Counted from the stretch's first letter, positions 54,662 through 63,905 are shown. The stretch: 64,000 bases of DNA from Sphingobium phenoxybenzoativorans (GCF_001757355.1 NZ_MINO01000002.1:157416-221415), one strand, 5' to 3'. Numbers and translations are program-made. Notes: generated by a model not told the origin, from the sequence alone.

Positions 54662-55933
54662 CTATGGCGTGGCGGAGAGCCGGTCAAGCGTCGCCGGGTC
54701 ACCATCGCCCGGCTGTGGCGCGACACCGATAAGCCGGGCCAGCAGGGGATAGACATCGACATTGTCGAAGCCGGGTTTGACCGGAACGCCCCTGCGGATT
54801 GCGGGGCCGTTTGCGATGAACAGCGCCGCCATATCCGGCGCTGCATTGTCATAGCCGTGCGTGCCGCCGGACGACGCTTCTTTCGGCGCTGTCTTTTCGA
54901 TCAGCCAGCCGTTTTCCGCGAGGCAGAAATAAGGCGGGACGCGCGGATTGGCGCCGTAATGGAGGCGCGCGGGAATGTCCGCCTTCCGCCAGCAATTCAA
55001 ATGAGCGTGCGGTTTAAGCAGCGCCGCCTCCAGTTCCTTCTCATGACCGGGAACGGGGTAGATGCTGGCGAAGGGGCCAGTCTCCAGCACGCGATAGTCG
55101 GCCGGATCGGCAAGCGTGTCGAGCGCGATCCAGCGATCGGTGGATGTCGCCGCCATGCCATGATCGGAGACGATGACAAGATTTGCTGTCTGGCCCAGCA
55201 TAGCCAGGCCGCTGGTCAGCCTGCCGATGCTCCGGTCCACCTGCGCGATGGCGTCACGGGTCTGCGCCGCATCCGGCCCGAACTGATGACCGGCGGTGTC
55301 CACCGTATCGAAATAGAGCGTCAGGAAACCGGGACGGGTGCCGGCCGGGCGGCGGAGCCAGTCGATCACGGCATCGACGCGCTGGTCTCCGGTGACTGTC
55401 TGGTTGAACTGCAGCCAGTTTGACGGGCGCGTGCCCCCGGCGATCGGGTTCGGCCATTTGGGATCGCGAATGCCGCCCCAGGCGACGTTAGAGCCGGGCC
55501 AGAACATCGTTGCCGTTCGCACCCCCGCCTTTTCCGCGGCGACCCAGATGGGTTCAGCCTCATTCCACCAGAAGGGATCATCGCTCGCCATGGTGAACGT
55601 CTCGCCCGGACGGCGCGCATCCTCCATGCTGTTGGCGACGATGCCATTATGGTCGGGCCGCTTGCCGGTGACGATGGCCCAGTGATTGGGGAAAGTCTTT
55701 GACGGAAAGGAGGGGCGCATGGACGCGCTGACGCCCTCGGCCGCAAGCCTTGAGAGATTGGGCGTCACGCCCCGATCCAGATAGTCGGGCCGGAAGCCGT
55801 CTATCGAAATCAGAATGGTGACGGGTGGCCGCGCATCCTGCCCGGCCGGCATTGTGGGCCGCTCTCGCACGGGCGCGCAGGCGGCGGCCATGAGCAGGAA
55901 AGAGAGGAAAACAACACGCAGAAACAGCGGCAT
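54662..55933 (-). CDS. Lipoprotein alkaline phosphatase-superfamily nucleotide pyrophosphatase/phosphodiesterase
   Basis: A 423-residue exported enzyme of the NPP family. The lipobox LMAAAC (Cys19) marks a lipoprotein. ISIDGFRPDYL gives the first metal Asp (Asp45), SKTFPNHW gives the Thr80 nucleophile, and later DTAGHQFGP and SDHGMA supply the remaining zinc ligands. It hydrolyses phosphodiester or pyrophosphate bonds of nucleotides or lipids in the periplasm. The ATG at 55933 starts the signal sequence; an upstream extension is polar and less likely. Confidence 0.9.
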   Translation of the reverse strand: MPLFLRVVFLSFLLMAAACAPVRERPTMPAGQDARPPVTILISIDGFRPDYLDRGVTPNLSRLAAEGVSASMRPSFPSKTFPNHWAIVTGKRPDHNGIVANSMEDARRPGETFTMASDDPFWWNEAEPIWVAAEKAGVRTATMFWPGSNVAWGGIRDPKWPNPIAGGTRPSNWLQFNQTVTGDQRVDAVIDWLRRPAGTRPGFLTLYFDTVDTAGHQFGPDAAQTRDAIAQVDRSIGRLTSGLAMLGQTANLVIVSDHGMAATSTDRWIALDTLADPADYRVLETGPFASIYPVPGHEKELEAALLKPHAHLNCWRKADIPARLHYGANPRVPPYFCLAENGWLIEKTAPKEASSGGTHGYDNAAPDMAALFIANGPAIRRGVPVKPGFDNVDVYPLLARLIGVAPQPGDGDPATLDRLSATP

Positions 55934-55966
55934 CAGCGAATCCCGTTCGTCTATCCTCCCCCTAAC

Positions 55967-56005
55967 AGAGACCCGGTGACGGAACCATGACGCCACCGGG
56001 TCTCT
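55967..56005 (-). terminator. Hairpin terminator candidate after the His/Met-rich barrel gene
   Basis: A perfect 12-bp stem (AGAGACCCGGTG, 55967-55978, with its complement at 55994-56005) and a 15-base loop. On the - strand it begins 5 bp after the stop of the gene at 56011. It is followed by GTTAG, not by a proper U-run. Confidence 0.6.
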
Positions 56006-56010
56006 TTGGA

Positions 56011-57381
56011 TCAATCGCCGAGCGAGAGTTTGGCGAATGCGGTCAATCCGACCGGATTTTTGCCATAGGCCGCATCCAGCGCGCGGGGCTTGTCATAGAT
56101 GGCAGCCGATCCGCCTAGAGCGAGGCCGAACATCTTGCCGAGAGGGATGCGATAGGCATAGCCCGCCTGCATCTTCGTCACCCGGAACGCCGCGCCATGC
56201 AGCGGGTCACCCTCCGGGAACAGCTCGTCATTCTCGACATTCTCGATCCGGCCGAACAGATTGTGGCCGCTTGCCGGATTCCAGTTCGCCTCCAGCAGCC
56301 AGGCGGTCAGCACAGGTCCGGGAAGGCGGTTCTTGGCGGAGAAGGCGCCGATTACGGACAGCCGGTCATCGCCATAGCTGACACTCGCCGTCAGCCGCCC
56401 TTCATCCTCATCGTCATGCAGGGCTTCCGGGCTTTTGATCCGGCCATAGCTGAGTTGCGCCGCCCAGTTGGACGAAGGACTCCACGTCCCGCGTACGGAC
56501 CAGCTATCGAGCTTTGGCGTTTCAATGCCCCATCGTTCCTCGTCCGGCTCACGGCCGCGGAAGGCCGACGCCTCGATCTGGAACGCGCTGGCGGAAACGC
56601 CAGCCGTCACCACGCCATAGGTGATATGGGTGCTGTCGAACCAATGATGGGTGATCGGCGCTTCCGCATTGTAGCGGGAGGAACGGCGCATCATGAAGGC
56701 GCTTGGCCCCAGTGCGGGTTCGCCGACCGGGCCGCCATAGAGGAAGGCGGATGCGCCGGGGGCGATATCCACATCGATCCGCGCCGCCAGTTCCATGAAC
56801 AGGTCATGAGGGTGCTGCCGGTCGATCAGGGCGATGCCGTTCGCCGTCTCTCCAGTCGCGAAAAGATTTGGGTAGCCGCGCGCTGACATCAGCGGTTCCA
56901 GGCTGAACATGGATTTGAGCGTCAGCCGCGCGCCATCGCCCAGCGGACGTTCGGCGGTCGCCATCAGCATCGACTGGACATAGGCTTTGTCATCGCCGCG
57001 CGCGCCGCCCTGATCGGTATAGACGCCCCAGGCATATCCATGCGCCATCAGCATCCAGTCGCCGGTCATGACGTGGAGGCCGTTCATGCTGCCCTCCACG
57101 CCCGGTATGCGGGCGGTGCCGGAACCTATGCTGGCGCGGTTCCGTTTTGGGGCCGCCGGCAAGATCATGGTTCCATCATCCAGTACCGATCCTTCGGTGT
57201 AATGGTCGATGGTATTGCCATGATCCATCTGGCCATGATCTCCTTGGCCATGTTCAGTATGGCCGTGGTCCATCATGCTGTGATCCATATCCTGCGCCAT
57301 TGCGGGTATGGAAATCCCCGCCGCAGGCATTGCAATCGCCGCCGCAGCCGGAGCCACGACTCGCCAATATCGTCTGTTCAT
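56011..57381 (-). CDS. Putative outer membrane beta-barrel protein with His/Met-rich N-terminus (copper-related?)
   Basis: A 456-residue exported protein with signal peptide (about 1-30, PAMAQ). Just after it comes a segment very rich in His and Met (residues 31-62, repeats of MDHG/HGQ type) that could bind copper. The rest alternates short polar/aromatic strands separated by turns, in the style of an outer membrane barrel (FRVTKMQAGYAYRIPLG, AFAKLSLGD end). I know similar hypothetical proteins only by their place in copper-resistance regions. A small His/Cys protein gene lies 53 bp upstream on the same strand. An AGGATAC site precedes the ATG. Confidence 0.7.
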   Translation of the reverse strand: MNRRYWRVVAPAAAAIAMPAAGISIPAMAQDMDHSMMDHGHTEHGQGDHGQMDHGNTIDHYTEGSVLDDGTMILPAAPKRNRASIGSGTARIPGVEGSMNGLHVMTGDWMLMAHGYAWGVYTDQGGARGDDKAYVQSMLMATAERPLGDGARLTLKSMFSLEPLMSARGYPNLFATGETANGIALIDRQHPHDLFMELAARIDVDIAPGASAFLYGGPVGEPALGPSAFMMRRSSRYNAEAPITHHWFDSTHITYGVVTAGVSASAFQIEASAFRGREPDEERWGIETPKLDSWSVRGTWSPSSNWAAQLSYGRIKSPEALHDDEDEGRLTASVSYGDDRLSVIGAFSAKNRLPGPVLTAWLLEANWNPASGHNLFGRIENVENDELFPEGDPLHGAAFRVTKMQAGYAYRIPLGKMFGLALGGSAAIYDKPRALDAAYGKNPVGLTAFAKLSLGD

Positions 57382-57434
57382 TGTGAGTATCCTGTCTGTA
57401 AACGCAATTAGGAAGTCGAGGGTCTTCCGATGGT

Positions 57435-57761
57435 TCAGACGAGGCGTTTGGGAGGGGGCGTTTCCGGCGCGGGCGCAGACGCCAGGCGCAGGGAAGGGGC
57501 CGTGCGATCATGCCGCAAGGCAAGGACGTGGCGGACCGAAGCTGCAAAACGCGCAATGCCGTGGGTCGGCGGAATGCAGCCTATGCATTCATGCGCGGCC
57601 ATCGCTTTGGCGGGCATGGGGTCTGGGGATGACGGCGCATGCCCCTCATGTCCATGATGCGAGACGGCAGGCTCCTGGGCAGGCGCAGGCTCGGCGCAAT
57701 GCGCCCCGGCCAGTGCGGGAGCCGTCAGACAGGCGATCAGAAGGGCGATGAGCAGGCGCAT
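57435..57761 (-). CDS. Small exported His/Cys-containing protein
   Basis: A 108-residue protein with signal peptide (about 1-19, PALAGA) followed by a His-rich stretch (VSHHGHEGHAPS), a CxxC (HECIGCIPP) and a basic, Pro-rich tail. It probably works with the His/Met-rich barrel protein encoded next, perhaps in metal binding. I recognise no named family with certainty. The frame is complete and the signal peptide is good, which supports it as a real gene. Confidence 0.6.
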   Translation of the reverse strand: MRLLIALLIACLTAPALAGAHCAEPAPAQEPAVSHHGHEGHAPSSPDPMPAKAMAAHECIGCIPPTHGIARFAASVRHVLALRHDRTAPSLRLASAPAPETPPPKRLV

Positions 57762-57802
57762 GTGGGGCGCTGATACAGGATTGGCGCCGCCCTAGCCACC
57801 CG

Positions 57803-58300
57803 TCACAACAGAAATGGCGTAATTTCGCGCCAAGCCGCCAATTTCCTATCGCGGGGGAGGCCAGCATAGGCGGCGCTGGAGGACGGAAGGTCGATCAGCG
57901 CATAGCGATCAACGTCCGCCAGTTGCCTGCGTCCGCGCCGGGCCGCCTCGCCGCCGTTAAAGGCGATGGCGCGCAAATCCGGCAACGTCGCGGCAAGTCC
58001 GACGAGGTCGCGATGCGTGGCGTCGCGGATCGCGCCGTCCAGGCTGCCCTGCCGCCACGCCGTGGCGATGACGTCCCAAAGGCCGATGTGGCGCGCTTTC
58101 AGCCGGGCCAGGCGTTCGGCATAGGGCAGGGCTGGCAGCGGTTCGCCAATGACTTCGCCGACCAGCCACCAGAAGGCGTTGGTGGGATGGGCGTAATATT
58201 CGTTTGCCGCCAACGAGCGTTCGCCGGGCAGGCTACCAAGGATCAGGACGCGGGTCTGCGCGTCGATGCTGGGCGGGAAGGCGGATTTGAGGGAAGTCAC
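57803..58300 (-). CDS. DNA-deoxyinosine glycosylase (uracil-DNA glycosylase superfamily)
   Basis: A 165-residue enzyme that removes deaminated bases from DNA. The family motif LILGSLPGERSLAANEYYAHPTNAFW (about 20-45) and the late DLPSSSAAYAGL loop match hypoxanthine/uracil glycosylases of this group. I chose the GTG at 58300 with GAGGG upstream. The frame runs on to an ATG at 58399, but that extension is translated palindromic repeat sequence (58319-58392), not conserved protein. It is downstream of ychF on the same strand. Confidence 0.85.
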   Translation of the reverse strand: MTSLKSAFPPSIDAQTRVLILGSLPGERSLAANEYYAHPTNAFWWLVGEVIGEPLPALPYAERLARLKARHIGLWDVIATAWRQGSLDGAIRDATHRDLVGLAATLPDLRAIAFNGGEAARRGRRQLADVDRYALIDLPSSSAAYAGLPRDRKLAAWREITPFLL

Positions 58301-58318
58301 CTTAGCTCTACCCTCAAG

Positions 58319-58392
58319 TGCTCCTGCGAAAGCAGGAGTCCAGAGGATGGGGCGGAACGCGGGGCACTGGATTCCTGCTTTCGCAGGAATAC
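58319..58392. repeat. Palindromic repeat (TCCTGCGAAAGCAGGA type), copy 1
   Basis: Two inverted arms of about 24 bp, each centred on TCCTGCGAAAGCAGGA, with a 26-bp GC-rich loop. It lies directly after the ychF stop codon and before the glycosylase start, so it may serve as the ychF terminator. A second copy is at 60393-60462. Confidence 0.85.
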
Positions 58393-58399
58393 CGTACAA

Positions 58400-59500
58400 T
58401 CACACATTAAACCGGAAAAGCATGATGTCGCCGTCCTGGGTGACATATTCCTTGCCTTCCGCGCGCCACTTGCCCGCCTCCTTGGCTCCCGCCTCGCCAT
58501 TATATTGGACATAGTCGGCATAGGCCATGGTTTCGGCGCGGATGAAGCCTTTCTCAAAATCGCTGTGGATCGCGCCGGCCGCCTGCGGGGCTTTCGAACC
58601 GCGCGTCACTGTCCAGGCGCGGGCTTCCTTCGGGCCGACGGTGAAGAAGGTGATGAGGCCAAGCAGTTCATAGCCCGCGCGGATGATGCGGGCGAGACCG
58701 GCTTCGGTCAGGCCCAGAGCCTCCAGATATTCGCCGCGCTCCTCAACCGGCATGGTGATCAGCTCAGCCTCGATCGCGGCGGAAACGATGACCGCCTTTG
58801 CGCCCTCTGCGGCTGCCTTTTCGAACACGCGGGCGGAATAGGCATTGCCTTCCGATGCCGCGGCTTCCTCGACATTGCACACATAGAGGACGGGCTTGGC
58901 GGTCAACAACTGCGCCTGTTCGAACAGGCGGGCTTCCTCCACATCCTTGGGCTGGGTCAGGCGTGCGGGCTTGCCCTCGCGCAGCAGGTCGAGCGCCTGG
59001 CCGAGCACGGCGGCCGCCGCCTTGGCTTCCTTGTCGCCCTGCTGCCCTTTTTTCAACAGGTTGGGAACGCGCTTTTCCAGGCTTTCGAGGTCGGCGAGCA
59101 TCAGTTCGGTCTCGACCGTTTCCGCGTCGGCGATCGGATCGACCTTGCCCTCGACATGGGTGATGTCGTCATCCTCGAAACAGCGCAGGACATGGACGAT
59201 GGCGTCGGTCTCACGGATGTTGGCGAGGAACTGGTTGCCCAGACCCTCGCCCTTCGATGCGCCGCGCACAAGACCGGCGATATCGACGAAGGCGAGTTGC
59301 GTCTCGATGATCTTGGCGGAGCCGCCGATCTTGGCAATCTGCTGCAGCCGGTCGTCGGGCACCGCGACGCGGCCCTCGTTCGGTTCAATCGTGCAGAAGG
59401 GATAGTTGGCCGCCTGCGCCGCCTGCGTTTCCGTCAGCGCGTTGAACAGGGTCGACTTGCCGACATTGGGGAGGCCGACGATACCGCAACGAAAACCCAT
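58400..59500 (-). CDS. ychF: Redox-regulated ATPase YchF (OLA1 family)
   Basis: A 366-residue Obg-related P-loop protein that prefers ATP and binds ribosomes. The G1 motif is GLPNVGKST, G3 is FVDIAGLVRGASKGEG, and the usual NKxD is replaced by CNVEE, as expected of YchF. A C-terminal TGS domain (FFTVGPKEARAWTV...) completes it. The ATG at 59500 is the family start; the much longer open frame upstream is not conserved. It lies alone on its strand apart from the glycosylase gene after it. Confidence 0.97.
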   Translation of the reverse strand: MGFRCGIVGLPNVGKSTLFNALTETQAAQAANYPFCTIEPNEGRVAVPDDRLQQIAKIGGSAKIIETQLAFVDIAGLVRGASKGEGLGNQFLANIRETDAIVHVLRCFEDDDITHVEGKVDPIADAETVETELMLADLESLEKRVPNLLKKGQQGDKEAKAAAAVLGQALDLLREGKPARLTQPKDVEEARLFEQAQLLTAKPVLYVCNVEEAAASEGNAYSARVFEKAAAEGAKAVIVSAAIEAELITMPVEERGEYLEALGLTEAGLARIIRAGYELLGLITFFTVGPKEARAWTVTRGSKAPQAAGAIHSDFEKGFIRAETMAYADYVQYNGEAGAKEAGKWRAEGKEYVTQDGDIMLFRFNV

Positions 59501-59677
59501 GAGACTATCCTGTATGCTGGCCCGCAATCTGGCCTGTAATCCTGAAAGTAGCGCCCGATACAGGCTTAGGCGCGGATTGGCCAGTGGCTTGGGCGATGCA
59601 GCGGGAAACGCGCCAGCGACAAAATGTAACCTCGCGGACATCTCTCGAAAATGCAGGGTCATTATCGGCCCGATCCC

Positions 59678-60364
59678 ATGCGAAAATTGCTTCCGGCCCT
59701 GATGGCCGCCGCCCTTGTCCTGCTTCCCGCGATGGCGCAGGCCGAGACCCGGCATGACGAACAACTGTGGATCAACCTGACCGTGATGGGGCCGGTATCC
59801 GGCGATCTTGTCTATTTCGGCGAGCTGCAGCCGCGTTTTGGCGATGGCGTGTCGCGGACGGAGACGGCGATCATGCGCGGGGCGATCGGCTGGCGGTTCA
59901 GCCCGGCCGTCACTCTGTATCAGGGCTATGCCCATGTCGTGCAGCCGGTCGATGGCGGCCGCGACGTGAATGAGGAGCGCAGTTTCCAGCAGATAAGCTG
60001 GAACATCGGCAAGCCCTGGGGCGGGGAGCTGTCGTCCCGGACGCGGCTGGAGCAGCGCTGGCGATCCGACGGACGCGACATGGGGTGGCGCGCGCGGGAG
60101 ATGTTAAGGTACGAAAAGCCGCTGAAGCCGGGCGTTCAGGGGCCAAGCGCATTGATATATTCCGAACTGTTCGTCGCGCTGAACGATACGGATTGGGGCG
60201 CGCGGGGCGGATTCGACCAGATCCGCAACTTTGTGGGGCTGGAGATTCCGGTAAAGGGAGCCACGACGATCGAGGCGGGGTATCTGAACCAGTGGATCGA
60301 CCAGGGCGCCGGGCGTAGCCGGATGAACCATGCCGCCGCGATCAGCCTGTGGGTGCGGCATTAG
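59678..60364 (+). CDS. DUF2490 domain exported protein
   Basis: A 228-residue protein with signal peptide (about 1-18, AMAQA) followed by DEQLWINLTVMGPVSGDLVYFGELQPRF and RTRLEQRW, the pattern of DUF2490, a predicted 10- to 12-strand outer membrane barrel. Function unknown in the family. The ATG at 59678 begins the signal peptide; an ATG nine codons upstream is possible. It is divergent from ychF, and the repeat at 60393 follows it. Confidence 0.8.
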   Translation: MRKLLPALMAAALVLLPAMAQAETRHDEQLWINLTVMGPVSGDLVYFGELQPRFGDGVSRTETAIMRGAIGWRFSPAVTLYQGYAHVVQPVDGGRDVNEERSFQQISWNIGKPWGGELSSRTRLEQRWRSDGRDMGWRAREMLRYEKPLKPGVQGPSALIYSELFVALNDTDWGARGGFDQIRNFVGLEIPVKGATTIEAGYLNQWIDQGAGRSRMNHAAAISLWVRH

Positions 60365-60392
60365 GGTTTATTATATTCAGGCGGATGCCAAG

Positions 60393-60462
60393 ACGTGCTC
60401 CTGCGAAAGCAGGAGCCCAGGCCCACGCTCCAAACTGGGCTCCTGCTTTCGCAGGAGCACGT
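60393..60462. repeat. Palindromic repeat (TCCTGCGAAAGCAGGA type), copy 2
   Basis: Perfect inverted arms of 28 bp (60393-60420 and 60435-60462) around a 14-bp loop. The arm core is the same as in copy 1 at 58319. It lies between the convergent DUF2490 and pth genes and may terminate both. Confidence 0.9.
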
Positions 60463-60493
60463 TGTATTTCAGATTATCGGTGCGGGCCTTATT

Positions 60494-61063
60494 TTAGTCC
60501 ACCAAACGCCCCGCCACATCGCTCATAAAGCGGACATCATCATTCTTCGCCAGCCATTCCGCCTCTGCGCCGATGGCGGCGAGCATGTCGGATAGCGGGT
60601 CCATCTCGACCCTTGCGTAATTGCCGAGCACATAGCCGTGCACACGGTCCTTGTGCCCCGGATGGCCGATGCCGATACGCACCCGGCGGAACGGGTTGCC
60701 GATATGCGCCTCGGTCGAGCGCAGACCGTTATGCCCGGCGGTGCCGCCGCCGCGCTTCACCTTCACCTTCATGGGCGCAAGGTCCAGTTCGTCGTGAAAG
60801 ACGGTGACGTCCTCGGCGGCGAGCTTGTAGAAGCGCATGGCTTCGCCAACGGCGCGGCCGCTTTCGTTCATGAAGGTAGCGGGCTTCAGGAGCGCGATCT
60901 TTTCCGGGCCGATGCGGCCTTCGGAAAACCAGCCCTGAAACTGGCGTTTCGGCGCGGAAAAGCCGTACATCTCCGCCAGAACATCGGCGGCCATGAAGCC
61001 GACATTATGCCGGTTGAGGGCATATTGCGGACCCGGATTGCCAAGGCCGACCCAGAGTTGCAC
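60494..61063 (-). CDS. pth: Peptidyl-tRNA hydrolase
   Basis: A 189-residue enzyme that releases tRNA from stalled peptidyl-tRNA. Family motifs: LWVGLGNPGPQYALNRHNVGF (Asn8, catalytic His19), PATFMNESG (the Met-Asn-Glu substrate contact) and FHDELDLAP (Asp93 region), then GGGTAGHNGLRS. Full length. It is downstream of rplY on the same strand, the common rplY-pth order, with a palindromic repeat in between. Confidence 0.97.
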   Translation of the reverse strand: MQLWVGLGNPGPQYALNRHNVGFMAADVLAEMYGFSAPKRQFQGWFSEGRIGPEKIALLKPATFMNESGRAVGEAMRFYKLAAEDVTVFHDELDLAPMKVKVKRGGGTAGHNGLRSTEAHIGNPFRRVRIGIGHPGHKDRVHGYVLGNYARVEMDPLSDMLAAIGAEAEWLAKNDDVRFMSDVAGRLVD

Positions 61064-61084
61064 GGCATATTCCCCAAAAATAAA

Positions 61085-61165
61085 CCCCGTTCGTCCTGAG
61101 CTTGTCGAAGGAATGCCTGATCTTCAAGGAAGAACAGGGCTTCGACAGGCTCAGCCCGAACGGGG
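61085..61165. repeat. Palindromic repeat (TTCGTCCTGAGCTTGTCGAAG type)
   Basis: Inverted arms of 26 bp (61085-61110 and 61140-61165) differ at three positions, around a 29-bp loop. It lies between rplY and pth. This repeat family is very common in sphingomonad genomes. Confidence 0.88.
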
Positions 61166-61189
61166 ATAAGCGGTGCGAGAAAGAAAGGC

Positions 61190-61801
61190 TTACGCCTCTG
61201 CTTCACCCTCCGCCGCAGTCTCGTTGTCGCCTTCCTGGCTCTTGAGCGCGGACGGGGCGACGATGGTCGCGATGGTGAAGTCGCGGTCCTCAATGGCCGA
61301 CTTCGCGCCCTTGGGCAGCGTGACGGCGCTGATGTGGATCGAATCGCCGACATCGAAGCCGGTCAGGTCGACGACCACGTCATCGGGAATTTCGGCCGCA
61401 TCGACGATCAGTTCGACTTCGTGGCGAACGATGTTCAGCACGCCGCCGCGCTTCAGGCCGGGCGAGGCTTCCTCATTCTTGAACAGGACGGGCACATTCA
61501 CGTGTACCGAAGCATGTTCGGACACGCGCAGGAAATCGACATGCAGCGGGCGATCGGTAACCGGATGGAAGGCAACGTCCTTCGGCAGGGTGCGAACGCC
61601 GTTCACCATCACCACCGAGTTGAAGAAGTGGCCGGTTCCAAGGAGCTTCACCAGCGCCTTTTCTTCGACGTGGACGATCGACGGTTCTTCATTATTGCCA
61701 TAAATGACGGCGGGTACGCGGCCCTCGCGGCGGAGAGCGCGGGAGGCTCCCTTGCCTGCCCGATCGCGTGCCTCGGCCGACAGCGTAAGCTGATCGCTCA
61801 T
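61190..61801 (-). CDS. rplY: 50S ribosomal protein L25 (Ctc/TL5 type)
   Basis: A 203-residue 5S rRNA-binding ribosomal protein. The N-terminal L25 domain (about 5-95) contains [20 protein letters not shown]. The C-terminal TL5-like beta domain (about 100-190) makes it the long Ctc form, and an acidic Glu/Ala tail ends it. The ATG at 61801 has GGAG ten bases upstream; the frame is open earlier but unconserved. Confidence 0.96.
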   Translation of the reverse strand: MSDQLTLSAEARDRAGKGASRALRREGRVPAVIYGNNEEPSIVHVEEKALVKLLGTGHFFNSVVMVNGVRTLPKDVAFHPVTDRPLHVDFLRVSEHASVHVNVPVLFKNEEASPGLKRGGVLNIVRHEVELIVDAAEIPDDVVVDLTGFDVGDSIHISAVTLPKGAKSAIEDRDFTIATIVAPSALKSQEGDNETAAEGEAEA

Positions 61802-61937
61802 TGCATGTCTCCAAAAGCTGTTTGAGTGTTCATGCCCGTCACGCCTCCAGGGATGACCATGCCGGGACGCGGGGCCATTAGCGGGGGATGGTGGGAAAAG
61901 CAAGGGGGGTAGGACGCGGGCGGCTATGCTCCCCTAC

Positions 61938-62051
61938 ACCCGTTCGTCCTGAGTAGGCATTGAGCTCGTCGAAATGCCGTATCGAAGGATTGAGGCAGGG
62001 CGCTTCGATACGAGCCTTCGCCTTCGCTCAGTCTCTACTCAGCACGAACGG
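61938..62051. repeat. Long composite palindromic repeat
   Basis: Outer arms CCGTTCGTCCTGAGTAG and CTACTCAGCACGAACGG enclose inner segments GTATCGAAGG and CTTCGATACGAG that pair as well. It is a longer relative of the repeat at 61085. It lies in the 265-bp gap between rplY and the DUF885 gene and nearly reaches the DUF885 stop. The rest of the gap should hold the rplY promoter. Confidence 0.8.
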
Positions 62052-62066
62052 AGATTGCAGTCGGCG

Positions 62067-63905
62067 CTACGCTTTCGATCGCTCCGCAATATGGGCGTCG
62101 ATGTTCCGGCCCAGCACGGTCATCGGCACATTGCCGCCCTTGACGACTGCATCGTCGAACAGGCGCAGATCATATTTGCCGCCCAGTTCCGCCTTTGCTT
62201 TCTCGCGCAGGCGGACGATCTCGCTGTGCCCGACCTTGTATCCGCAGGCCTGGCCCGGCCATGCGCAATAACGGTCGACCTCGCCCTGGACTTCCTCGAC
62301 CGTGGAGCCGTTGGTGCTGGCGAACCAGTCTATCGCCTGCTGCCTTGTCCATTTCTTGGCATGCAGGCCGGTGTCGACGACAAGGCGGCAGGCGCGGAAG
62401 GAGATGGACTGGAGATAACCGAGCTTGCCGACCGTATCGCCTTCATAGACGCCCAACTCGTCGGCAAGCTGTTCGGCATAAAGCGCCCAGCCCTCCGAAT
62501 AGGCGTTGAAGGCGAGGAGGGAGCGGACCAGCGGCAGCTTGAACGTATATTCGCCCTGCCAGATATGGCCGGGAATGCCCTCATGATAGCTGAGCGTCGG
62601 CAGCGACTGGCGCGGCCACATGCTCGTATCGCGCAGATTGATGTAATAATTGCCCGGCACCGATCCATCCATCGTGCCCGGCCCGGCATAGCCGCCAGGC
62701 GCGCCCGCCTCGATCTCCACAGGGACGCGCTTCACGATCAGCCGGCCGGGGACCAGTGTGGCGAAGGCGCGGGGCAGGCGGGTGCGGATGTCGGCGATAC
62801 GGCCGTTGATATAATCCAGAATTTGCTGCCGCCCGGCATCGGTGTTCGGGAACAGATATTTGGGATCATTGCCCAAAGCCGTCATCCGCTCACCCACAGT
62901 GCCCTGGGTCATGCCAAGACTCTTGAGCAGCGTGTCCATTTCCGACTGGAGCGCCTTGAGCTGATCCAGGCCCATAGCATGCACTTCATCCGGCGACATG
63001 GTGGTCGTCGTTCCGGCCTTCAGCGCCCAGGCATAATAGGCTTCGCCATCCTTCAGCTTCCATACGCCTGCGTCATCGGTCGCCTTCGCGCGATGGGCGG
63101 TCAGTTCGGCGACCTGCCGGTTAAGGGCGGGCGCGACCTTGTCTGTAACAATCTTGAGCGCCTTCGCGCCATAGTCGCCGGGATAATCCTTCGCGCGTTT
63201 CGCGATTGACGTGACCGGGACCCATTGGTCGAGCGGCTGGGCGAGTGCGCCCTGCTGTTGCTTCAATGTCTTGTCGAGCAGGAAGGAAGGCAGGATCACG
63301 CCCCGCGCCGCATCCGCCTTCAGCCGCTGCGTTTCCCCGTCCAGATTTCGGGCATAGCTTTCCAGCCGGGCGAGATAGGCGTCGGCATCGGCCGGGGACG
63401 CGATCTGGTGGCCGCTATCCAGGAAATCCGGGGTTTCGACGAACGCGCCGGTATTCTGCGCCACGACATAGGGCGAATTGCGGTAAGACCAGTTGCTGTT
63501 GATCGCGGCCATGTCGCCAAAGGGAAAGGCGAAACCCTCCAGTGCGGTCTCATGCGCTGTGCGCACGACATCGACATCCGTGGCGGTCCCGGCGGAGAGA
63601 GCCTTGAGGTCGATGGCCTTGAGCTTCTTCAGGCGCGACAAGGCGTGGTTCTTCGTCGCTTCGATACCGGCGGGCGTGCGGTCGAACAGGCGCGACTTGA
63701 GCGGCGCGCGCGCATCCTTGTCTATGCCCAGGCTGGTCGCGCTTTCCGGATAATCGGCGAGCATCTGCTCCGCCATGTCGGACAGAGTTGCTTCCGCCTT
63801 GGCGTCGCTCGACTGGGCAGCGTTTGCCGGGAAGGTGGACAGGGCAAGGGTCGCGCCCGATGCGATCAGGAAATCGCGGCGGCTGGTGGTTATGGGGGAG
63901 GGCAT
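62067..63905 (-). CDS. DUF885 family metallopeptidase-like protein, Tat-exported
   Basis: A 612-residue protein with a Tat leader (TTSRRDFLIASGATLAL, cleavage about residue 30). Helical DUF885 architecture, with the zinc-type motif HEGIPGH (441-447) and a later acidic helix (ELGVYEG). Such proteins are related in motif to gluzincin peptidases, and many are annotated only as DUF885. It probably degrades peptides or similar compounds in the periplasm. Full length; the start ATG at 63905 fits the leader. The last 95 bp of the window hold no feature I can name. Confidence 0.88.
   Translation of the reverse strand: MPSPITTSRRDFLIASGATLALSTFPANAAQSSDAKAEATLSDMAEQMLADYPESATSLGIDKDARAPLKSRLFDRTPAGIEATKNHALSRLKKLKAIDLKALSAGTATDVDVVRTAHETALEGFAFPFGDMAAINSNWSYRNSPYVVAQNTGAFVETPDFLDSGHQIASPADADAYLARLESYARNLDGETQRLKADAARGVILPSFLLDKTLKQQQGALAQPLDQWVPVTSIAKRAKDYPGDYGAKALKIVTDKVAPALNRQVAELTAHRAKATDDAGVWKLKDGEAYYAWALKAGTTTTMSPDEVHAMGLDQLKALQSEMDTLLKSLGMTQGTVGERMTALGNDPKYLFPNTDAGRQQILDYINGRIADIRTRLPRAFATLVPGRLIVKRVPVEIEAGAPGGYAGPGTMDGSVPGNYYINLRDTSMWPRQSLPTLSYHEGIPGHIWQGEYTFKLPLVRSLLAFNAYSEGWALYAEQLADELGVYEGDTVGKLGYLQSISFRACRLVVDTGLHAKKWTRQQAIDWFASTNGSTVEEVQGEVDRYCAWPGQACGYKVGHSEIVRLREKAKAELGGKYDLRLFDDAVVKGGNVPMTVLGRNIDAHIAERSKA

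Noticed and set aside
59501..59935. N-terminal extension of YchF by about 145 codons
   Set aside because: The extension is antisense to the DUF2490 leader region and unlike any YchF; the P-loop protein starts at 59500.
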